Shown one piece after another: positions 56,728-64,000 of a stretch of DNA of 64,000 bases. The position numbers and the translations under genes were made by a program. Each line of letters begins with the position of its first letter. Position 1 is the first letter of the stretch. The DNA is from Nakamurella sp. PAMC28650. Its GTDB lineage: Bacteria; Actinomycetota; Actinomycetes; Mycobacteriales; Nakamurellaceae. The notes beneath the pieces are model-generated. The model was not told the DNA's origin, made no database searches, and saw nothing but the letters and a program-made list of their open reading frames with translations. Location: positions 1,612,001 to 1,676,000 of the forward strand of contig NZ_CP060298.1 in the NCBI RefSeq assembly GCF_014303395.1, written 5' to 3'.

Positions 56728-57179
56728 CCGTTCTGGACCGTCTGGCCGAGCTCGGTATCGAGCTGCCGACGCCGGCCGCCGCGGCCGGGTCCTACATCCC
56801 TACGGTTCGGAGCGGGTCGCTGCTGTTCACCTCCGGGCAACTGCCGTTCGTGGACGGCAAGCTCCCCGCCACCGGGAAGGTGGGCGCCGAGGTCAGTCCC
56901 GAGGACGCCAAGGGCTACGCCCGGCTCGCTGCGCTCAACGTCCTGGCCGCCGCTCATGCCGCGGTCGGCCTCGATCACATCGTCCGAGTCGTCAAGGTGG
57001 TGGGGTTCGTCGCGTCCGCGCCTGGCTTCACCGCTCAGCCGGGCGTCATCAACGGCGCCTCTGATCTGTTCGTGGAAGTGCTGGGCGAGATCGGCCGGCA
57101 TGCCCGTTCGGCGGTCGGCGTCGCGGAGTTGCCGTTGGGCACTCCGGTCGAGGTGGAAGCGATCTTCGAGGTTCGCTGA
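56724..57179 (+). CDS. RidA/YjgF-family protein
   Basis: A 151-residue RidA-family protein that begins with an unusual ERLAELGIELPTP-like N-terminus and has the YIPTVRSGSLLFTSGQLPF and GVAELPLGTPVEVEAIFEV segments. Length and ends match the Rv3678c subgroup rather than canonical RidA (about 128). The catalytic Arg of true enamine deaminases is not in the usual place, so the role is uncertain. GTG 56724 overlaps the previous stop. Confidence 0.87.
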   Translation: MTVLDRLAELGIELPTPAAAAGSYIPTVRSGSLLFTSGQLPFVDGKLPATGKVGAEVSPEDAKGYARLAALNVLAAAHAAVGLDHIVRVVKVVGFVASAPGFTAQPGVINGASDLFVEVLGEIGRHARSAVGVAELPLGTPVEVEAIFEVR

Positions 57180-57254
57180 TTTGCCGCTGCCCCGACGACC
57201 GCGATTCGAGCGTTCGCGCGCCTGACGTACCCGATGGACCGGTCCCGGCCGTCG

Positions 57255-58007
57255 TCACCGACCACGGCAGGCGAGGTTCGCTGCGTGGGCCTGCGCCATC
57301 CCGCGGTGCCCGAGGCGCTCGTCATCGACCGGCCGGAGATGCAGCAGCGCGTCCAGGTAGTGACGGTCGGCTGCCCAGCGGTCCATCGGGGTGGTGGTGG
57401 GGTGGCCGTGGCCGGGCACCAGCACGGCGGCCTGCCGGACGTAGGGAAGCACGATGTCAAGGGCCTCGTCGTAGGCGCCCAAGCCGGTCTCCTCGGCCAG
57501 CGGAAGTTCGACGTCGCTGAGCATGTCACCGGCCAGCAACACGCCGGACGTCGGCAGCCACACGGCGCCATGGCCGATGGAATGTCCGTCGTGCACGATG
57601 ATCTCGGCCGTCCGGCCCGGCCAGGGGATGCTGCCGCCGGTCAGCGGACGTACCTGCCCGACCAGGGGCGTGAGCTGCCGTGGCCAGTCGGGTCCGAGCA
57701 GCTCCACGAGTTCACCCCGGTGCTCGGCGACCGTCTCGGCCGCGACGGCAGAGGTCCACCGGGGCGCCCCGCCGAAGCCGGGATGCCAGAGGAGGTGGTC
57801 ATGGTGCGCATGGGTGGAGTAGCCGGCCGCCACCGTCAGGCCTGCTTCTTCCAGCCAATCTGCTAGTGCTTCCAGTTCGTCCGGTTCCCAGGCCGGATCC
57901 ACCAGCAGCGTGGTGCCACCATCGACGATGACCGTCGACGTGGTGATGTCCCGCCGACTGGTCGCCACCAGGACGCCGGGTGCGACCTCGACCAGCACTC
58001 TGGACAT
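57255..58007 (-). CDS. Metallo-beta-lactamase-fold hydrolase
   Basis: A 250-residue MBL-fold protein. The metal motif is STHAHHDHLLWHPGF, with later His in IVHDGHSIGHGAVW, Asp in LLAGDMLSD and His in VLVPGHGHP. These are all the usual ligands. Substrate unknown. Start ATG 58007 (MSRVLVEVAPG). It is divergent from the Nudix gene, with tandem repeats between. Confidence 0.88.
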   Translation of the reverse strand: MSRVLVEVAPGVLVATSRRDITTSTVIVDGGTTLLVDPAWEPDELEALADWLEEAGLTVAAGYSTHAHHDHLLWHPGFGGAPRWTSAVAAETVAEHRGELVELLGPDWPRQLTPLVGQVRPLTGGSIPWPGRTAEIIVHDGHSIGHGAVWLPTSGVLLAGDMLSDVELPLAEETGLGAYDEALDIVLPYVRQAAVLVPGHGHPTTTPMDRWAADRHYLDALLHLRPVDDERLGHRGMAQAHAANLACRGR

Positions 58008-58019
58008 GCTTGGAGTGTC

Positions 58020-58075
58020 GCAGGTGCGGGGCGGCAGGTGCGGGGTGGCAGGTGCCGGGTGGCAGGTGCGGGCAC
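58020..58075. repeat. Four tandem 14-bp repeats
   Basis: Units of GCAGGTGCGGGGYG, four in a row with 1-4 differences. They lie between divergent MBL and Nudix genes, just outside the MBL start, and could vary in copy number. No function can be assigned. Confidence 0.8.
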
Positions 58076-58126
58076 CGATATGCCCCACCGTAGGGGGCCG
58101 GCCGTCCGGCGGGTTAGCGTGATCCG

Positions 58127-58906
58127 GTGGTATCCGACAATTCCGGCCCGGTCGCAGACGCGGGTCCCGCGATCAGGCCGGCCTCGACGGTCATGCTGTT
58201 GCGGGAAGGCGTCTCCGGGCTCGAGGTCTTCGTCATGCACCGGGTCGCCGGCATGGCGTTCGCACCATCGGTGACCGTGTTCCCCGGCGGCGGGGTCGAT
58301 CCGAGCGACCATCTCCCGCCGGCCTGGTCGGGGCCGAACAGCAGTTGGTGGGCAACGGCTCTCGGGAAGGAACCTGCTCAGGCCTCCGCGCTGGTGGTGG
58401 CGGCCGTTCGCGAACTGTTCGAGGAGACCGGCGTGCTGCTGGCGGACGGACCGGTCGGCGAACCGGCCCGGCTCGCCGTCGCCGAGCATCGCAGCAGCCT
58501 GCGGGACGTGATGGCCGCGCACGAACTCGAGTTGAGGTCAGAACTCCTGCGGCCGTGGGCGAACTGGATCACCCCGCCCGGAAATCCCCGGCGCTACGAC
58601 ACCTTTTTCTTCCTGGCCGCCCAGCCGGAGGGGCAGCAGGCGCAGATGCTCACCACCGAGGCCGAGTCGGGCCGGTGGGCGCGGCCCGTCGACCTGCTCG
58701 CCGAACACGAGGCCGGTCGACTTGCGATGATGCCTCCGACCCTGGCCATGCTGATCGACCTGCAGCGGGCCGGCACCGTCCAGTGGGCGATGAGCCAGAG
58801 CCGGACCGTCACGCCGCTGACGCCGGTGATGAGCAGCAGGCCGGGCGAGCCGATCGAGGTCGAGGTCGCAGGACGGGTCTACCGGTTGCGCAGACAAGGA
58901 CAGTGA
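58127..58906 (+). CDS. Nudix hydrolase
   Basis: A 259-residue Nudix protein. The Nudix box GGGVDPSD...AAVRELFEETGVLL has an insertion of about 25 residues between the glycine and Arg/Glu parts, as in the NUDT7/8/19-like branch that cleaves CoA or other diphosphates. A trailing helical domain and an R-rich end (VYRLRRQGQ) follow. GTG start. It overlaps the MBL gene by one base and is part of the RlmA operon. Confidence 0.85.
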   Translation: MVSDNSGPVADAGPAIRPASTVMLLREGVSGLEVFVMHRVAGMAFAPSVTVFPGGGVDPSDHLPPAWSGPNSSWWATALGKEPAQASALVVAAVRELFEETGVLLADGPVGEPARLAVAEHRSSLRDVMAAHELELRSELLRPWANWITPPGNPRRYDTFFFLAAQPEGQQAQMLTTEAESGRWARPVDLLAEHEAGRLAMMPPTLAMLIDLQRAGTVQWAMSQSRTVTPLTPVMSSRPGEPIEVEVAGRVYRLRRQGQ

Positions 58907-59757
58907 TGGACAGCCCACCCCACGACACAGCCGCGCCGCAGCCGACACCGCAGCCGATACCGACCGGACCTGGACGCGTTCGCGGGGTGACCTCCGGCGT
59001 CAGCGTGCTGCTGGCCGACAATCCCGGTCCGATGACCCTGGACGGCACCAACTCCTATCTATTGGCCGGACCGCGTTCGATCGGCTTCGTCGTGGTCGAT
59101 CCAGGGCCGGATGACGAGGCCCATCTCCAGGCGCTGGCCGGCGAGGGTCCGGTCGAACTGATCCTGATCACGCATCGTCACGCCGACCACACGGCGGGGG
59201 CCCGGAGGTTCGCCGACATCACCGGGGCGCCCGTCCGAGCCCTCGACCCGACCCACTGCCACGGCGGCCCGCCACTGGTCCCCGGCGAGCAGATCGAGGC
59301 GGCCGGAATGGTCGTCAGGGTCATCGCAACCCCGGGGCATACCGGCGATTCCGTTTGCTTCCACCTACCGGGGTTCTCCGACGGAGAGCCGGGCGGCCCC
59401 GATGCGGTGCTCACCGGCGACACCATCCTGGGCCGCGGCACCACCGTGATCGCCCATCCGGACGGCGATCTGGGCTCCTACCTGGAGTCGCTGGACACGC
59501 TCGCCGGTCTCGGGGCCGTCATGGTGCTGCCGGCCCACGGCCCGGCGTTGCCCGATCTGGCCGCCGTCTGTCACCAGTACCGCGAACACCGGCAGCAACG
59601 TCTGGAATCCGTTCGGGCGGCCCTTCTGGTGCTCGGAGACGGTGCGACGGTCGGGCAGGTCACCGACCTCGTCTACACCGACATCGATGCCACGGTGCGG
59701 CCGGCGGCCGAACTCTCGGTGGCCGCGCAGCTGCAGTATCTGCGCGGACGGGGGTGA
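58906..59757 (+). CDS. MBL-fold hydrolase (Rv3677c-like, LACTB2-related)
   Basis: A 283-residue protein. The active-site motif is LITHRHADHTAGA, with later H in ATPGHTGDS, D in VLTGDTILG and H in LPAHGPAL; all ligands are intact. The C-terminal helical domain (REHRQQRLESV to AQLQYL) is that of LACTB2-like endoribonuclease relatives. Start ATG 58906 overlaps the previous stop. The same gene lies next to crp in Mycobacterium. Confidence 0.9.
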   Translation: MDSPPHDTAAPQPTPQPIPTGPGRVRGVTSGVSVLLADNPGPMTLDGTNSYLLAGPRSIGFVVVDPGPDDEAHLQALAGEGPVELILITHRHADHTAGARRFADITGAPVRALDPTHCHGGPPLVPGEQIEAAGMVVRVIATPGHTGDSVCFHLPGFSDGEPGGPDAVLTGDTILGRGTTVIAHPDGDLGSYLESLDTLAGLGAVMVLPAHGPALPDLAAVCHQYREHRQQRLESVRAALLVLGDGATVGQVTDLVYTDIDATVRPAAELSVAAQLQYLRGRG

Positions 59758-60707
59758 AGCCGGGTCGCGTCCGGCCGTCGGCCCTGCATCACCCGACGGT
59801 GCGGGAACACCTGTTTCCACCGGCCGCACTGCAGGCGCTGGCCTGTCCGCATTGCGGGTCGCATCTCGTCGGGCGCGACGGGACGCTGATCTGCGCCTCC
59901 GGTCACCCCTTCGACGTCGCGCGAGCGGGATACGTCGCCCTGCTCGGCCCTCGGGCCCGCACCGACACGGGGGACACCGCCGACATGGTCTCGGCCCGGA
60001 TCGACTTCCTCGGAAGCGGGCACTACGCCCCGATCGCCGGTGCGGTCGGCGCGGCTGCGGTCGGCGCGGCTGCGGTCGGCGGGGGTGCGGTCGGCGGGTG
60101 GGAGGACGGCGCTGGTCATCCCGGACCGGTACTGGAGATCGGGGCCGGCACCGGCTACTACCTGCGGGCCGCGCTCGGGCCCCCGACCGGGACCATCATC
60201 GGCGCGGCCGGCATCGCTCTGGACTCGTCGAGGTACGCGGCCCGCCGGGCTGCGGCAGACCCCAGGGTGCTGAGCGTCCTGGCTGACGCGTGGTCCGTCC
60301 TGCCGTTGCAGACGGCATCGGTGGCAACGGTGCTGAGCGTGTTCGCGCCGCGCGATCCGGCCGAGATCGCCAGGGTGCTGGTACCGGGCGGAAGGTTGGT
60401 GGCGGTGACGCCGACCCCCTCGCATCTGGTGGAGCTGCGACCCAAACTGGATCTGCTGGCGGTGGACGAAGGGAAGGCCGAGCGACTGGCCGAGAGCTTC
60501 ACGGGTCTGCTCGCGCCGGTCGATCGACAGGATGTCTCGTTCCGGATGGATCTGGCCGTGGCCGACGTGTCCGCGCTCGTCAGGATGGGTCCCAGCGTCC
60601 GTCACCTGACACCTGAGGCTCTGCAGGACCAGATCGCCGGCCTGGACGAGATCGAGACCGTCACCGGCGAGGTGACGGTCTCGATCTTCGAGAAGCAGAT
60701 GGTCTAG
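59754..60707 (+). CDS. RlmA-like 23S rRNA (guanine-N1)-methyltransferase
   Basis: A 317-residue methyltransferase. The N-terminal zinc ribbon is [15 protein letters not shown] and [10 protein letters not shown], typical of RlmA(I/II), followed by SAM motif [12 protein letters not shown]. Position 745/748 of 23S rRNA is the usual target; the tylosin-type RlmA(II) methylates 748. Residues about 97-115 hold an extra [18 protein letters not shown] segment encoded by a 15-bp tandem repeat, which is probably a loop. It overlaps the MBL gene (GTGA), and its 3' end overlaps crp by 4 bases (convergent). Confidence 0.85.
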   Translation: MKPGRVRPSALHHPTVREHLFPPAALQALACPHCGSHLVGRDGTLICASGHPFDVARAGYVALLGPRARTDTGDTADMVSARIDFLGSGHYAPIAGAVGAAAVGAAAVGGGAVGGWEDGAGHPGPVLEIGAGTGYYLRAALGPPTGTIIGAAGIALDSSRYAARRAAADPRVLSVLADAWSVLPLQTASVATVLSVFAPRDPAEIARVLVPGGRLVAVTPTPSHLVELRPKLDLLAVDEGKAERLAESFTGLLAPVDRQDVSFRMDLAVADVSALVRMGPSVRHLTPEALQDQIAGLDEIETVTGEVTVSIFEKQMV

Positions 60708-61378
60708 CGAGCCCGGCGGGACAGCCTCTCGGCGTCCAGGATGACGACACTCTTGCCTTCCAGCCGCAACCAGCCGCGGTGGCCGAAATCGGCCAGCGCC
60801 TTGTTGACCGTCTCGCGCGAGGCTCCGACCAGCTGCGCCAGCTCTTCCTGCGTCAGATCGTGGGTGACCCGCAGGTGACTACCCTCCTGCTGACCGAACT
60901 GCCGGGCCAGCTGCAGCAGCGCCTTGGCCACCCGTCCAGGCACGTCGGTGAAGATGAGGTCGGCCAGGTTGTTGTTGGTCCGGCGCAGCCTGCGGGCCAG
61001 CACGCGGAGCAGCTGCTCGGCGATCTCCGGACGCTTGCCGATCCATTCCCGCAGCGCAGCCCGATCCATGGTGGCCAGCCGCACATCGGTGACGGCGGTC
61101 GCGCTCGAGGTGCGCGGACCCGGGTCGAAGACGGAGAGCTCGCCGAACATGTCGGAAGGCCCCATGATGGCGAGCAGGTTCTCCCGGCCGTCAGGTGAGT
61201 TGCGGCCCAGTTTGACCTTGCCGGAAAGGATCACGTACAACCGATCACCCAGTTCTCCGACCGAGAAGATCGAGCTTCCGCGTGGGTATTCCACCGATTC
61301 CAGCTGCGACCCGAGGGCGAGCGCCGAATCGGGGTCGACCCCCTGGAAGATGCCGGCCCTGGCAAGGGTTTCCTCCAC
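60704..61378 (-). CDS. crp: Crp/Fnr-family transcriptional regulator
   Basis: A 224-residue CRP protein. The cyclic-nucleotide domain has the [18 protein letters not shown] phosphate-binding cassette, where R and S/T contact cAMP. The C-terminal HTH is [20 protein letters not shown]. Closely similar to mycobacterial Crp (Rv3676, 224 residues). GTG start. It should bind a TGTGA-N6-TCACA-like site, but I saw no good copy in its own upstream region. Confidence 0.93.
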   Translation of the reverse strand: MEETLARAGIFQGVDPDSALALGSQLESVEYPRGSSIFSVGELGDRLYVILSGKVKLGRNSPDGRENLLAIMGPSDMFGELSVFDPGPRTSSATAVTDVRLATMDRAALREWIGKRPEIAEQLLRVLARRLRRTNNNLADLIFTDVPGRVAKALLQLARQFGQQEGSHLRVTHDLTQEELAQLVGASRETVNKALADFGHRGWLRLEGKSVVILDAERLSRRAR

Positions 61379-61427
61379 GTGTCCTCCTGGTCAGCAATTG
61401 CGTGCGTCACATTCCACCACGACAGAG

Positions 61428-61450
61428 GCCCCCCAACACACTCTGGGGGC
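61428..61450. terminator. Hairpin between crp and the membrane-protein gene
   Basis: GCCCCC (61428-61433) and GGGGGC (61445-61450) form a 6-bp GC stem. On the minus strand it lies between the small membrane-protein stop and the crp start, so it may terminate the former. Confidence 0.4.
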
Positions 61451-61487
61451 TGTTTGCGTAGTGCGTGGCGCACGGCCCGCGACCGGG

Positions 61488-61724
61488 TCAGCTCTTGCGC
61501 ACCTTTCTTGCCCGTGGCCTGCGGCGGAGTCGGAAGCGGGCCAGGGCCCCCGTCCAACCCTCCCTGATCAGGGTATTGACCTCTTCCGGGCGGGCCTGAT
61601 CCAGAAATTCGCCGACCTCGTCCTCGGTCACGACGGCGGGCCGGAGGCCGTCCTCGACCCGGCTCATCAGCAGGGCGAACACCATCAGCAACAGTGGGAA
61701 CAGGAGCACCAGGAAGACCGTCAT
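61488..61724 (-). CDS. Small single-span membrane protein
   Basis: A 78-residue protein with an N-terminal membrane helix ([18 protein letters not shown]) and a basic tail ([12 protein letters not shown]). The middle is acidic and helical ([21 protein letters not shown]). It lies between crp and nth as Rv3675 does in Mycobacterium. Function unknown. Confidence 0.75.
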   Translation of the reverse strand: MTVFLVLLFPLLLMVFALLMSRVEDGLRPAVVTEDEVGEFLDQARPEEVNTLIREGWTGALARFRLRRRPRARKVRKS

Positions 61725-61814
61725 GATCGGACCATCATCGCACCCTGCCTGCCGTCCGTCGGGGAAGACTGGTCAGGACGGTGGTCGTCGGTGTGCTGTG
61801 GGAGTCTGACTCCT

Positions 61815-62687
61815 GTGTCGAGCACAGCGAACGATCCAACCGTCGGGGCCGCGGACAGGACGGGAAAGCCGCCCACGGACGATCTGCCGACGGGCAAGCC
61901 CGCGTCGGGCCGGCCGGCCACGGGCAAGCCGGCGAGGGTCAAGAGGGCGACCGCCCCGCTCACGCCGTTGGCCCGCACCCGGCGGGCGCGCAAGCTCGCT
62001 GCGCAACTGGCGCTGGAGTTCCCCGACGCGGTCTGCGAGCTGGACTTCACCACGCCGCTGGACCTGGCGGTGGCCACCATCCTCGCCGCGCAGTGCACCG
62101 ACGTGCGGGTCAACATGGTCACCCCGGCGTTGTTCGCCCGTTACCGGAGCCCGGCCGACTACGCGGGCGCCGATCGGGCCGAGCTCGAGGAGATGATCAG
62201 GACGACGGGCTTCTTCCGGAACAAGGCGAACTCGATCATCGGTCTCGGTCGGGGCGTGCTGGAGCGGTTCGACGGCGAGCTTCCCGGCAATCTGGATGAC
62301 CTCGTGACGTTGCCGGGAATCGGACGGAAGACGGCGAACGTGGTGCTGGGTAACGCTTTCGGCGTCCCTGGCATCACGGTCGACACGCATCTGGGCCGGC
62401 TGGTGCGACGCTGGGGTCTGACCAGCCAGACCGACCCGGTGAAGGTGGAGCTGGAACTGAACGCGATGCTCCCGCCGGCCGACTGGACGATGTTCTCCCA
62501 CCGGGCGATCTATCACGGCCGCCGCGTCTGCCACGCCAAGAAGCCGGCCTGCGCTGCGTGCTTCCTTGCCGACCTGTGTCCCTCGGTGGGGTCGGGGCCG
62601 ATGGAGCCGACCCTCGCGGCCAAGCTGGTGGCCGGTCAGGAACGGCCCCATCTGCTGGCCATGGTGGGACTGGCGGAGGCCGAGTGA
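61815..62687 (+). CDS. nth: Endonuclease III (DNA glycosylase/AP lyase)
   Basis: Excises oxidised pyrimidines. The 290-residue protein has the HhH motif [17 protein letters not shown] with catalytic Lys, the Asp in VDTHLGRL, and the 4Fe-4S ligands C-x6-C-x2-C-x5-C ([17 protein letters not shown]). The first about 50 residues are an added Thr/Gly/Pro/Lys tail with three TGKP-like repeats (TGKPPTD, TGKPASG, TGKPARV), longer than in most relatives. GTG 61815 is the earliest good start. It overlaps the next gene by 4 bases. Confidence 0.96.
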   Translation: MSSTANDPTVGAADRTGKPPTDDLPTGKPASGRPATGKPARVKRATAPLTPLARTRRARKLAAQLALEFPDAVCELDFTTPLDLAVATILAAQCTDVRVNMVTPALFARYRSPADYAGADRAELEEMIRTTGFFRNKANSIIGLGRGVLERFDGELPGNLDDLVTLPGIGRKTANVVLGNAFGVPGITVDTHLGRLVRRWGLTSQTDPVKVELELNAMLPPADWTMFSHRAIYHGRRVCHAKKPACAACFLADLCPSVGSGPMEPTLAAKLVAGQERPHLLAMVGLAEAE

Positions 62688-63502
62688 CCGCGGGCGCCGA
62701 CGAGGGATTCCGCCGGACCGGGCGGAGATTGGCGCCGGACGAGGCCATGCCGGCCTGGATGGCCCGGATGGTCGGCCGGATCGACGAGGCCACCATCGAG
62801 GATCTGCTGCCCCGTCCCGCGCTCAGCGCCCCGCAGGTGGCCCGGCGGAGCGCCGTGCTGATGCTGTTCGGCGATGGTGCCTCGGGCCCGGATCTGCTCT
62901 TGACGGCCAGGGCTTCGACCCTGCGGTCGCACGCCGGCCAGCCGGCCTTCCCCGGTGGCAAGCAGGACGGTGACGAGGATCCGGTGGCGACGGCACTGCG
63001 GGAGGGCAACGAGGAGACCGGTCTCGATCCCTCCTCGGTCACCCCGGCGGCATTGTTCCCGGATCTGTTCCTGGGGGTCACCGGGTTTCTCGTGTCTCCG
63101 GTGCTGGCCTACTGGCGAGTGCCAGGGCCGGTCGGTCCGGTCGACCTGGCCGAGACGGCTTCGGTGGCGCGGGTTCCGGTGGCGGAGCTGGCCGATCCGG
63201 CCCGGCGGGGCCGGGTGCGTCATCCCAGTGGCTACGTCGGCCCCGCCTTCGAGGTGGCCGACATGGTGGTCTGGGGGTTCACGGCCGGGCTCGTCGAGGT
63301 GCTGTTGGATCTGGGTGACTGGTCCGTGCCGTGGGACCCGCACCGCTACATCGACCTACCGGACCTCTCCGAATCGCTTCCCGATCCGGAAGCCGGCCAT
63401 CTGGGCGACGACGACGACCGGCCGCCCCCGGTCGGAAGCGGGCCGCCCCAGGCGCCGGAAACCGCCGTGCAGGGAACGAAACGGCCGATGGGGAGTCCTT
63501 GA
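62684..63502 (+). CDS. Nudix CoA-pyrophosphatase-like hydrolase
   Basis: A 272-residue Nudix protein. The CoA motif is [18 protein letters not shown] and the Nudix box [24 protein letters not shown]; the residue after Arg-Glu is Gly rather than Val, but the catalytic REGNEE glutamates are intact. It resembles NudL/Rv3672c. The C-terminal tail (residues 235-272) is Asp/Pro-rich and unstructured. GTG start overlapping nth. Confidence 0.88.
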   Translation: MTAGADEGFRRTGRRLAPDEAMPAWMARMVGRIDEATIEDLLPRPALSAPQVARRSAVLMLFGDGASGPDLLLTARASTLRSHAGQPAFPGGKQDGDEDPVATALREGNEETGLDPSSVTPAALFPDLFLGVTGFLVSPVLAYWRVPGPVGPVDLAETASVARVPVAELADPARRGRVRHPSGYVGPAFEVADMVVWGFTAGLVEVLLDLGDWSVPWDPHRYIDLPDLSESLPDPEAGHLGDDDDRPPPVGSGPPQAPETAVQGTKRPMGSP

Positions 63503-63506
63503 GAAC

Positions 63507-64000
63507 GTGAACTTCGTCGACGCCCTCGTGATCGTCCTCCTGCTGGGAGCGGCGTGGTCGGGGTTCCGTCGTGGGTTGGTCAACTCGACGTTCGCCCTGA
63601 TCGGCGCAGTCGGTGGTGCCGTCATCGGTATCAAGATCGCGCCCCTGCTGATGAGTCACGTCAGCGACAGCACCGCAAAGGTGGCGATCGGTATCGCCTG
63701 CGTGATCCTCGGGGTCGGGATCGGCGAGATCGCCGGCGCCACGGTCGGTCGGGCCCTCTCGGACCGGGTCACCTGGCGGCCCGCGAAGGCCGTCGACCGG
63801 GGGCTCGGCCTGGTCGGCCACACCCTGGCCGTCCTGGTGGTGACCTGGATGATAGCGCTGCCGCTCGGCTCGGTTCCGTTTCCCTGGCTCGCCTCGGCCG
63901 TGCGTTCGTCGACGGTCCTGGCCCGCGTCGACAAGGTGATGCCCAGCGGCGTGCGGGACGTCTCCACCCGCATGCGCCAACTGTTCGACGACTCCGGGTT
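63507..64000 (+). CDS. marP: MarP-like membrane serine protease, N-terminal part (cut by window)
   Basis: The first 164 codons of a gene that runs off the window. It begins MNFVDALVIVLLLGAAWSGF, the CvpA/colicin-V-type membrane domain, with four helices visible (AFALIGAVGGAVIG, VAIGIACVILGVGIG, LAVLVVTWMIALP). In Mycobacterium the gene after nth-Nudix is marP (Rv3671c), a periplasmic acid-resistance protease with this N-terminus. The protease domain lies outside, so the name is from order and the N-terminal domain. Confidence 0.8.
   Translation, partial: MNFVDALVIVLLLGAAWSGFRRGLVNSTFALIGAVGGAVIGIKIAPLLMSHVSDSTAKVAIGIACVILGVGIGEIAGATVGRALSDRVTWRPAKAVDRGLGLVGHTLAVLVVTWMIALPLGSVPFPWLASAVRSSTVLARVDKVMPSGVRDVSTRMRQLFDDSG

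Overview
The window is high-GC DNA with actinobacterial gene content: a WhiB-family regulator, a DUF2510 protein, a PASTA-containing class A PBP, paired ArsA-type ATPases, and leuA, ask and asd in mycobacterial-like order. The right end (about 50-64 kb) follows the order known around Rv3671c-Rv3683 of Mycobacterium (metallophosphoesterase, ponA2, whiB4, two ArsA ATPases, DUF4177, RidA, MBL, Nudix, crp, small membrane protein, nth, Nudix, marP). I infer an actinomycete outside Mycobacterium, perhaps near Nakamurella or Frankia-type lineages; the species cannot be named from the sequence alone.

Layout. 0-9.9 kb: housekeeping and metabolic genes (RlmC-like methylase, old yellow enzyme, S4 protein, acyl-CoA synthetase, a TetR/MFS pair, PHP protein, MpaB-like oxygenase, tautomerase). 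10-25 kb: a frameshifted DUF4232 protein, an AlkZ-like winged-helix protein, leuA with an upstream Leu-rich leader peptide and hairpin, ask-asd, and three related membrane-anchored secreted proteins. 25-30 kb: flavin reductase, an acyl-CoA synthetase broken by one in-frame TAG, an S9 peptidase and a DUF2510/scramblase-like protein. 30.8-34.4 kb: a light module, made of a CarH/LitR-type B12 photoreceptor repressor, a DTE-type proton-pumping rhodopsin and a carotenoid cleavage oxygenase. 36.9-47.9 kb: an exopolysaccharide island. 47.9-49.9 kb: an unpaired gatD-like gene and a decayed element at tRNA-Pro. 50-64 kb: the conserved mycobacterial-type block.

The most striking system is the tightly overlapping operon at 38.7-46.5 kb. 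It holds a cellulose-synthase-like GT2 with a ~155-residue insertion and no PilZ, a STAS protein, a three-domain kinase-receiver-phosphatase (RsbW-like HATPase, REC, PP2C), a receiver fused to a PIG-L deacetylase, two single receivers and a membrane histidine kinase. An EAL-DICT gene (frameshifted here) follows, and a GH5 glycanase is divergent. The kinase-REC-PP2C plus STAS pair has the architecture of Vibrio fischeri SypE/SypA, which controls a biofilm polysaccharide. Here it is wired to a synthase and to a deacetylase that carries its own receiver.

The light module is the second system of note: the repressor carries the adenosylcobalamin-binding W-x9-EH signature, so light may control production of a light-driven pump and its retinal.

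An ~80-bp intergenic element with inverted ends occurs four times, always just 3' of a stop codon and in fixed orientation to that gene. Several genes carry single-base lesions (one nonsense; two or three frameshifts, all in the same direction), so either gene decay or indel errors in the assembly must be considered.
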